A stretch of DNA of 40,638 nt from Ktedonobacteraceae bacterium (GTDB lineage Bacteria; Chloroflexota; Ktedonobacteria; Ktedonobacterales; Ktedonobacteraceae). The first letter of the stretch is position 1; each line of letters opens with the position of its first letter. A program made the translations under genes and the position numbers. Location of the stretch: contig JAFAXQ010000001.1 in assembly GCA_019240835.1 (NCBI GenBank), forward strand, positions 1 to 40,638, read 5' to 3'. The notes below the pieces were generated by a model, which did no database searches, was not told the DNA's origin, and saw nothing but the letters and a program-made list of their open reading frames with translations. Shown here one piece after another: positions 35,221 to 40,638 of the stretch.

Positions 35221-36516
35221 CTATTGGCTCTCACTTGTGAAGCCCTTCTTGGTAAAAAGTTCGGGATGCTGAGCCTTCATCAGTTCGACTCCTAACTCCG
35301 CCACCGCCGTGGCGTTCTTGTAACTGCTCGTCTTCAGGGCTTTGTAGAGCAGCACGATATCGAAAAGATAGGACATGGAGTGAATTTCTTCCACTATAAC
35401 AAGCGCATCAAGAGCAAGTTGGGTAGCAAACTCGAACTGACCTTTGTCGATGTAGGCTCTAGCTTGAATGATGTTACAGAAGCTTTGACGATAGGCTGAC
35501 CGTCGCGTTTCTTGCGGGAGAGAGAGTCCCGCTTCCAGTTCCTGGATGGCCTTGTTTGGAGTATGCAGCTTTTTCACTGGTGCGGCCACGCGTACCAGGG
35601 CTTTGTCGAGTATGTGTCGTTCTCGGTCAAATTGCGTCTGATAGGCATTGAGTTGCATCCCTGGTCCTATAGCGCGCTCTGCCTCATCCATCATCTTTAA
35701 TGCAGTGGAAAGGTCTTGGCTGTCTTGTGCGGCACGAACAATCATCTCAGCCATCAACGAGCTCACGTAGCCATTCAATTGTGCAGGCAGGCGGCTGCCA
35801 AGCTTTTTGGCTTGTGTCAGCTCTGCAAGAGCAGCCTCATACTCTCCTTGATCTACCATGTCAACCGCTCGTCGCCAGCGCGCAAAACCTTGCAGGTCAT
35901 CTAGGTTGTTCTCCGTGGCCAGGAAAATGGCTTTTTCGTGATACCTGTCGGCTGTCTGGTGAAAACCGATCTCGTGGGCAATCTTTCCTGCTGCCGTATT
36001 GAAGCCGCACAGCAGGCGCGTCATCTCGTGCTGGTCTGCTCGCTTGACGTAGGGCAGGGTATCGTGCAGCAGGCTGATGCGGCCCACCAGGTCCCCAAAG
36101 ATATCCCCTGCTGCACTGGCTCCTTGCCGAAAGTAGTAGCCAAGCTTGGCGTGGTACTCTGCGAGGTCAAGGGGTTCATGCACTCTTCTCAGGATACCCA
36201 TCCCCTCGATAGGGTCTGTTGGCTGCCTGAGCGCAGGCAGCCCAAGCAACAAGGGGGGAATGCCAAGCAGCGCAGCCAGGATATAACGCCGTTGTCTGTT
36301 TTTCGGAACCTGATTATACTCTTCCATCATGCGGATTGCATCTGCTCCTATGTCCTGTTCTAAGGCACGTCCGTACTGCTGTGCAAGCTGCTCGCGGCTC
36401 CAGGTGAGCTCTTCTCGTCTCTTCTTGAGCAGTTTGCCATAATTAGGCTGGCCCTGCTTGTCGAGTTCCAACAACAAGTAACATTGCTCGTTCCAACACA
36501 CGCTGACATCGATCAT
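35221..36516 (-). CDS. XRE-type regulator with TPR-like repeats (copy 1)
   Basis: A 431-residue regulator. The N-terminal part (YGKLLKKRREELTWSREQLAQQYG, about residues 26-50) is an XRE-like helix-turn-helix, followed by RRYILAALLGIPPLLLGL. The remainder is alpha-helical with TPR-like units, for example YEAALAELTQAKKLG and QFEFATQLALDALV. AAGGAG lies seven bases before ATG 36516. It is divergent from the small ORF at 36768, and its own promoter is in the gap. The plan matches the regulator at 37757. Such TPR-XRE proteins can sense peptides or protein partners, but no signal peptide gene was seen. Confidence 0.85.
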   Translation of the reverse strand: MIDVSVCWNEQCYLLLELDKQGQPNYGKLLKKRREELTWSREQLAQQYGRALEQDIGADAIRMMEEYNQVPKNRQRRYILAALLGIPPLLLGLPALRQPTDPIEGMGILRRVHEPLDLAEYHAKLGYYFRQGASAAGDIFGDLVGRISLLHDTLPYVKRADQHEMTRLLCGFNTAAGKIAHEIGFHQTADRYHEKAIFLATENNLDDLQGFARWRRAVDMVDQGEYEAALAELTQAKKLGSRLPAQLNGYVSSLMAEMIVRAAQDSQDLSTALKMMDEAERAIGPGMQLNAYQTQFDRERHILDKALVRVAAPVKKLHTPNKAIQELEAGLSLPQETRRSAYRQSFCNIIQARAYIDKGQFEFATQLALDALVIVEEIHSMSYLFDIVLLYKALKTSSYKNATAVAELGVELMKAQHPELFTKKGFTSESQ

Positions 36517-36562
36517 ACTGCTCTCCTTCTCACTCCGATGCTCATCTACACATCTCGTGTTC

Positions 36563-36591
36563 AGTATAGAAGAAATGACCGATGTTGTCCA
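36563..36591 (-). promoter_or_regulatory. Promoter of XRE-TPR copy 1
   Basis: Minus strand TGGACA (36591-36586), 17-base spacer and TATACT (36568-36563). Predicted transcript start is near 36556, about 40 bases before the ATG. Confidence 0.7.
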
Positions 36592-36767
36592 GACCCACTG
36601 AAGAGAGTGAAACCATCCTTGTTTGGCGTCACAACCGTTTCATCTGCGTCTGCTATACCTTGTGGTGGGATAACGCAAGACAAGCGTTTCCCTGCTAGTA
36701 ACTATCTCATTACCCAACAAATAAGTCAATCAGACAAGCGTCAAAATGTCAAAAGGAGACGAGTCTC

Positions 36768-37163
36768 TTGAGTAAGAGAAAAAAACGCACCAGCCAACAA
36801 CCGCATCCGCCCTCACACACTTTTTTTTCGCTGCCAGCGGTACGCCTGTTACAAGAGGCGCTGCGCACCTTTGAAAGAACCCTGCTGCAACAACCTGCTG
36901 CTCTGTCCAACGTTACTCTTGCCAAACAGGTCGTCGGGGGCTTAAAACCCAAGCTAGAGGAGCTGCTGCAACGAGAAGACTGGGAGCTAGAAATCCCCTT
37001 GGACGGAATTGAAATCCAGTTCCTCTGGACGGGCATGCAGATGTATCTGCTAGAGCTGATGGGTTCGGGTCAACAGGAGAGGCTTCTGCCCTGCTTTGCC
37101 CTGTGTCAACAATTCCGCCAGCTTGTTGAACATATAGACCAAGCACAAGGGAGGGGCTTCTAG
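36768..37163 (+). CDS. Unidentified 131-residue protein divergent from XRE-TPR copy 1
   Basis: The start is TTG 36768, with AAAAGGAG nine bases upstream. The N-terminus is basic (SKRKKRTSQQPHPP), followed by helical segments such as AVRLLQEALRTFERTLL and LKPKLEELLQREDWELEI. No Cys-rich or membrane region. No family is recognised. A receiver-like gene follows 128 bases later on the same strand, so the two may be a transcript governed by the divergent XRE-TPR protein. Confidence 0.6.
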   Translation: MSKRKKRTSQQPHPPSHTFFSLPAVRLLQEALRTFERTLLQQPAALSNVTLAKQVVGGLKPKLEELLQREDWELEIPLDGIEIQFLWTGMQMYLLELMGSGQQERLLPCFALCQQFRQLVEHIDQAQGRGF

Positions 37164-37291
37164 CCTCTCCCGTTGGATGGTACTGTGCCGGTAGCTCTCA
37201 ACGAAAGTCCAGGTGCCATTGGCGTTCCAGCATATCGCCAAGTTCGTCGTAGATGGTAGCACACCGTCACGAGGTAGAGAGAAAGAGGAAA

Positions 37292-37687
37292 ATGAGAAGC
37301 ACCATCGGCAAGCGCATTCTGGTCATTGAGCCCTCACGCACCATCCGAGCCATCTTCGCGCTGCACGTGCGACAGATGGGGCATCAAGTGGTGATCTTCC
37401 AGGACTATGAAGCCGCCTTAGCTGCATTGCCGCGTTTTGGCCAGCAGCCGCCTGACATCGCCTTTGTGGCTCTGCATACTGAGCGGCCCGCCAGTGGGCA
37501 GGCGCTCATGCAACTGAGAGTCCTGTGCCCCCGGACCAGGCTGGTCATGATGGTGACCCAGCAGGAGAGCACGAAGTTTGCGGTAGAGCGTCTGGCCAAT
37601 GCGGTGCTGGCAGTGCCGCTGGTCAAGCCGTTTCGTATCCGCGACGTGCTGGCTCTGCTTGCAGATGTCTCGCCAGGAGGTCGCTGA
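37292..37687 (+). CDS. Pseudo-receiver (CheY-like) protein
   Basis: A 131-residue stand-alone receiver-like fold. KRILVIEPSRTIRAIFALHV replaces the usual Asp-Asp pair with Glu13 and Pro14. At the phosphorylation site, PDIAFVALHTERP has Ala60 where Asp is expected. The conserved Lys remains (VPLVKPFRIRDVLALL). So phosphorylation looks impossible by the standard mechanism, and it may be a constitutive or protein-bound signal partner. ATG 37292, with AGAGGAAA upstream, is chosen over ATG 37253. A truncated paralog lies at 39285. Confidence 0.75.
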   Translation: MRSTIGKRILVIEPSRTIRAIFALHVRQMGHQVVIFQDYEAALAALPRFGQQPPDIAFVALHTERPASGQALMQLRVLCPRTRLVMMVTQQESTKFAVERLANAVLAVPLVKPFRIRDVLALLADVSPGGR

Positions 37688-37756
37688 GACTGGTGGACTT
37701 CATGCATCATGGTGTTGCTGGACCTTACATTTACCTTATCCAGTCTGAAGCGTTCT

Positions 37757-38878
37757 CTAGATGTGTTCAACAGGGCCATGTAATACTTCACGCAAAGAAG
37801 CAGTTACTTGTCCTACCTCGTGGACCAACTGTTCCAGGTAGTTTTGTACGAGATAGATGCGCTCTAACATGCGGTAATTTCTTATTTGATGGCAAAGCAT
37901 AGCCGCTTCAATGGCAAGGTTTGCGCCTTCCGAGATCTCACCCCCACGTACTAACGTCATGGCCCGTGCAGTTTTTAGGACAAGCTCCCATCTTTGCGTT
38001 GCAGGAAGATGTTGCTCAGCGCGCTTGAGATACTCCATTCCTTTGTGCATATCTCCCAGAGAGCCGTACCCCTTCCCGTACTCCTCATAGACGGTTCCCA
38101 GATTGTATTGTCCGCGTGTACTTCCATTGAGATCAACGGTGCCTGCTATCTCTTCTGCCTCTGCGAGAGCACGCTCAAATCCATAAGTATCTTTATTTGA
38201 TAAGTAAGCCCGTCCCAGCAGTTGTATTCCGTTGCCACGTGCGAGCATGTCTGCCTGGGGTGTTGTCGTACGTGCAGCCTCAAGATACTGAATAGCTGCT
38301 TGGATGTCTCCACGCCGCCGCAACATATCCCCTTCATAAGTAAGCGCAATATTGAGCAAGGTGTCGTCTTTCACCAGATGCGCAAGACGCTCCATTTCCT
38401 GATAGTGCTGCAAAGGGATATGCACGTGGCTGGTTCTCAAAACGATAGAGGTCACATATCCAGCCGCATGATACGCACGAGCTAACCCGTGCAAGAAGAG
38501 AGAATCTTCGGTGGTAATTTGCAGGGTCAAGTCGCGTATGAGGTTTTCAACAAGTGTACGCGCCTCCATATAGCAAGCTTGTTTGATAGAGGCCCACACC
38601 TGCTCAATGTCTTCATCAATCTGTGCGAGAGTACGGGGAAGAGAGAGAGAAGATGATACGCCGAGCTGTTCATAGTCAAGGCCAAGAACGTCAGCAATCC
38701 GCATGAGATCATCAACACGCTGTGAAATCTCCCCACTCTCCCATCGCCGTAAGGTCCGTTCATCTATACAGAGCAATTCTGCCATCTCTTTCTGCTTGAG
38801 AGCATGGCTCGTTCGGTAATTTCGAAGTGCTTGACCCAGAGCAAGACGGAGTTGCTGGCTCATTTCTTTACGGGACAT
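37757..38878 (-). CDS. XRE-type regulator with TPR-like repeats (copy 2)
   Basis: A 373-residue regulator. An XRE helix-turn-helix lies at about residues 10-65: LGQALRNYRTSHALKQKEMAEL with DERTLRRWESGEISQRVDDL. A TPR-like helical C-terminal region follows, including AAIQYLEAARTTTPQADML and ALAEAEEIAGTVDLNG. ATG 38878 has GAGGA seven bases upstream and is chosen over the upstream in-frame ATG at 38938. It is divergent from a small ORF and receiver fragment, mirroring the arrangement at 35221-37687. Confidence 0.85.
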   Translation of the reverse strand: MSRKEMSQQLRLALGQALRNYRTSHALKQKEMAELLCIDERTLRRWESGEISQRVDDLMRIADVLGLDYEQLGVSSSLSLPRTLAQIDEDIEQVWASIKQACYMEARTLVENLIRDLTLQITTEDSLFLHGLARAYHAAGYVTSIVLRTSHVHIPLQHYQEMERLAHLVKDDTLLNIALTYEGDMLRRRGDIQAAIQYLEAARTTTPQADMLARGNGIQLLGRAYLSNKDTYGFERALAEAEEIAGTVDLNGSTRGQYNLGTVYEEYGKGYGSLGDMHKGMEYLKRAEQHLPATQRWELVLKTARAMTLVRGGEISEGANLAIEAAMLCHQIRNYRMLERIYLVQNYLEQLVHEVGQVTASLREVLHGPVEHI

Positions 38879-38990
38879 GATATTCCTCTTTACATGCTGC
38901 TTGCCTCTATGAGTAGAGCTCGGAGCGGCAAAACGCACCCTGTACTTCTCAGGGAACCTTCACAATAATAGAAATGTATCAGTTTGGGTT

Positions 38991-39019
38991 ATTATAGCAA
39001 GCTATAGCAAGTCTGGCAA
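38991..39019 (-). promoter_or_regulatory. Promoter of XRE-TPR copy 2 with a tandem 10-bp repeat
   Basis: Minus strand TTGCCA (39019-39014), 17-base spacer and TATAAT (38996-38991). The plus strand between them carries TATAGCAAGC TATAGCAAGT in tandem, a possible operator. Predicted transcript start is near 38984. Confidence 0.7.
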
Positions 39020-39042
39020 TCGAGAAAGAAAGAGGTGTATTC

Positions 39043-39252
39043 TTGACAGAACGAGAACATAAAAGTGAAGTAGCGCAGCTCATGGAGCAAATCACTCTTG
39101 AGTATGAAGCAGCCCACCTGGGGCTACATGGCCTAGCCTGTGGCAACATGCACCACGATTGCATCATCGCAGGCATGGAGCAAAGTGTGCCGAGCATGCT
39201 CCAACTTTTTGAAAAAGGCAAACACCAAGCCGCACACACATATGGCTCCTGA
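39043..39252 (+). CDS. Small hypothetical protein divergent from XRE-TPR copy 2
   Basis: A 69-residue protein; the start is TTG 39043 with AGAGGTG eight bases upstream. The segment LMEQITLEYEAAHLGLHGLA with NMHHDCIIAGME recalls small helical Ktedonobacter proteins of unknown function (recollection, not a search). The next start, a receiver-like fragment, is 32 bases later. It is positioned like the 36768 gene but has no clear similarity to it. Confidence 0.6.
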   Translation: MTEREHKSEVAQLMEQITLEYEAAHLGLHGLACGNMHHDCIIAGMEQSVPSMLQLFEKGKHQAAHTYGS

Positions 39253-39284
39253 TGCATGGGGCGTAGCTGTGAAAGAGGTGCCTC

Positions 39285-39449
39285 ATGAGTAAGCGTCTTC
39301 TGCTCATTGAGCCTTCCCCCACGCGACGAGCTATCCTGCTGATGTATTTTGAGCGGGAGGGCCATCAGACCATGCTCTTGGAGGACGAGGAGATAGCCGT
39401 TGAGGCGTTGCCACGTTACTTTAGTACAAGTATGTGTACTCTCTCATGA
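39285..39449 (+). pseudogene. Truncated receiver-like paralog
   Basis: 54 codons from ATG 39285 to TGA 39447-39449. KRLLLIEPSPTRRAILL and GHQTMLLEDEEIAVEALPRY align with the first half of the pseudo-receiver at 37292, including the Glu-Pro-Ser in place of the Asp pair. After about residue 46 the homology ends in FSTSMCTLS and the second half is missing. The break lies within 30 bases of the 3' end of the SHMT-like gene at 39452, so that junction probably cut the receiver. Confidence 0.75.
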
Positions 39450-39451
39450 GA

Positions 39452-40638
39452 TCAAGTATGATCTACAAGATAATCAGGTATAGGAAATCGGCAGCAGAGT
39501 TCTCGTACGTCTTTCAAGACCACTTCCTTTATGTCTGGCTCAAGCTTATATCTGGTATCATCGTAGATCGTAATGGAAGAAAGAATCCGGTGAATTAGAT
39601 CGGCGCACTGGACCATTTCGTAGTCCCCCATATTCCTGAGTGCAAGGCTATTCGTGCCTAGACGCATACCACTGGTGACCTGCGCTGGTTTCGTATCTCC
39701 TAAGATGCGATTCTTATTCACAATGATATTGCACTCTTCAAGCGCACGTTCTGCGATGACGCCTGTGATTCCACTGGCAAGCGTATCCACAAGCATAAGA
39801 TGATTGTCGGTTCCACCTGTCAGAACAGAATAACCTTTCCTGACCAAGCTCTCCGCTAGACACCTTGCATTCGTCACTATACGGTGAGCAAGTAGCTTGA
39901 ACTCGGGGCTAACCACTCTTGCTAGCGCTCTTGCCTTTGCTGCTATGCTACCTAGATCCGGTGTCCCCTGGAAATAAGGAAAGACTGCCCGCTGAATCAT
40001 TTCACCCAAGGTTTTTTTTCCACTTAGAGCTTCACTGTCTCTTCCCATCAGAATCAAGCCACCACGCGGACCATACAACTGTTTATATGTACTAGTAGTG
40101 GTGAAGTGAGCGTAATCAATGGGGGAGGGGTGCTCCCCTGCAACAACAAGCCCGGCAATATGTGAGATGTCAGCTAGCACAAAGGCTCCTACCTCATCGG
40201 CAATCTCACGGAAACGCTTGAAATCAATGATCCTTGGGTAAGCACTAGCTCCACAAATGATGAGCTTTGGGTGAAATTTATGAGCCATTCTCCGGACCTG
40301 ATCGTAATCAATGAGACCATGTCCTGTCAGACTATAGCCTATCGCTTTGAAATACCGCCCTGAGATTGAGGCAGTAGAGCCATGTGTGAGGTGGCCTCCT
40401 GCAGCGAGTTCCAGCCCCAGTAATGTATCTCCAGGCCTGAGCAAACTAAAAAGTACGATTTCATTTGCGCTTGTACCGGAATGAGGTTGAACATTGGCAT
40501 ATTGTGCTCGAAAAGCTAATTTAGCACGTTCAATAGCCAATTGCTCAATTTCATCGATCACTTTACAACCTGCATGAAACCTCGCTCCCGGATACCCCTC
40601 GGTAGTAACATTACTTATGACCATACTGCGGCAGGCCA
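39452..40638 (-). CDS. Serine hydroxymethyltransferase-family protein, 5' end outside window
   Basis: A PLP-dependent enzyme of the GlyA fold. The visible part begins just before the EGYPGARFHAGC motif and includes NVQPHSGTSANEIV, LTHGSTASISGRYF, the PLP-Asp region VLADISHIAGLVVAGEHPSP and the PLP-Lys segment TTTSTYKQLYGPRGG. In housekeeping GlyA the last is usually TTTTHKTLRGPRGG, so the His before the Lys is Tyr. It lacks the first 40-50 residues, which lie beyond 40638. It may be a second, specialised SHMT or transaldolase-like paralog; no one-carbon gene is adjacent. The 3' end meets the truncated receiver fragment at 39449. Confidence 0.85.
   Translation of the reverse strand, partial: ACRSMVISNVTTEGYPGARFHAGCKVIDEIEQLAIERAKLAFRAQYANVQPHSGTSANEIVLFSLLRPGDTLLGLELAAGGHLTHGSTASISGRYFKAIGYSLTGHGLIDYDQVRRMAHKFHPKLIICGASAYPRIIDFKRFREIADEVGAFVLADISHIAGLVVAGEHPSPIDYAHFTTTSTYKQLYGPRGGLILMGRDSEALSGKKTLGEMIQRAVFPYFQGTPDLGSIAAKARALARVVSPEFKLLAHRIVTNARCLAESLVRKGYSVLTGGTDNHLMLVDTLASGITGVIAERALEECNIIVNKNRILGDTKPAQVTSGMRLGTNSLALRNMGDYEMVQCADLIHRILSSITIYDDTRYKLEPDIKEVVLKDVRELCCRFPIPDYLVDHT

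Noticed and set aside
37164..37291. Minus-strand peptide TIYDELGDMLERQWHLDFR between the two plus-strand genes
   Set aside because: Only about 20 codons after an in-frame stop; protein-like but too short to assign or to list as a gene remnant.

Overview
This is a stretch of bacterial chromosome, most likely from a member of the Chloroflexota, class Ktedonobacteria. That assignment is an inference from gene content: paired XRE-TPR regulators, zinc-ribbon/single-membrane-helix proteins, a J-domain/WD40 fusion, a fragment of the 'GGLISRAD' C-terminal sensor domain that recurs in Ktedonobacter surface proteins, and IS1341-type tnpB. No rRNA, tRNA or CRISPR array was seen. Several promoters match the standard -35/-10 consensus, and many have an extended -10 element of the form TGT-TATAAT.

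Layout. 1-2707 (minus): biotin carboxyl carrier protein, methylmalonyl-CoA mutase large subunit and a 3'-truncated glutamate racemase. 2876-5094 (plus): a small Cys-rich protein, groES and groEL, ended by a 61-bp palindrome. 5179-9393 (minus): a zinc-ribbon membrane protein, a family 2 glycosyltransferase, a J-domain/WD40 fusion and an unidentified putative DNA-binding protein. 9592-11335: an IS200/IS605-group element with a small ORF and tnpB. 11412-13111: AlkA-type glycosylase, a Uma2-like remnant, CoxG and a YtxH-like protein. 13468-18385 (plus): the conserved rpsB-tsf-pyrH-frr-uppS-cdsA cluster. 18401-21215: a PIN-domain remnant, an ArsB-type permease, a uroporphyrinogen decarboxylase-family protein and a small membrane protein. 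21469-25394: FAD subunit plus a fused [2Fe-2S]/molybdopterin subunit of a xanthine dehydrogenase-family enzyme. 25549-28854: a TIR-TPR protein and a membrane-anchored periplasmic-binding-type sensor. 28962-31426: a Dus enzyme followed by gene remnants. 31427-34994: SRPBCC protein, NrtR-type Nudix regulator with a clear operator, HAD hydrolase and prfA. 35221-39449: two copies of a module in which an XRE-TPR regulator is divergent from a small ORF plus a receiver-like protein. 39452-40638: a serine hydroxymethyltransferase-like gene running off the window.

How the genes work together. The housekeeping blocks (GroE, translation factors, UMP kinase, undecaprenyl and CDP-diglyceride synthesis, RF1) are ordinary. 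The accessory blocks hold the main interest. The molybdopterin enzyme keeps its iron-sulphur and FAD motifs but has lost the canonical molybdenum-site motifs, including the catalytic Glu. The TIR-TPR gene sits beside a membrane ligand sensor. The XRE-TPR/pseudo-receiver module is duplicated, and its second receiver is cut off at the SHMT-like gene. The TnpB lacks the usual zinc-finger cysteines and travels with an unrecognised 103-residue protein. Short remnants of PIN, Uma2 and sensor-domain genes show recent gene decay between the intact operons.
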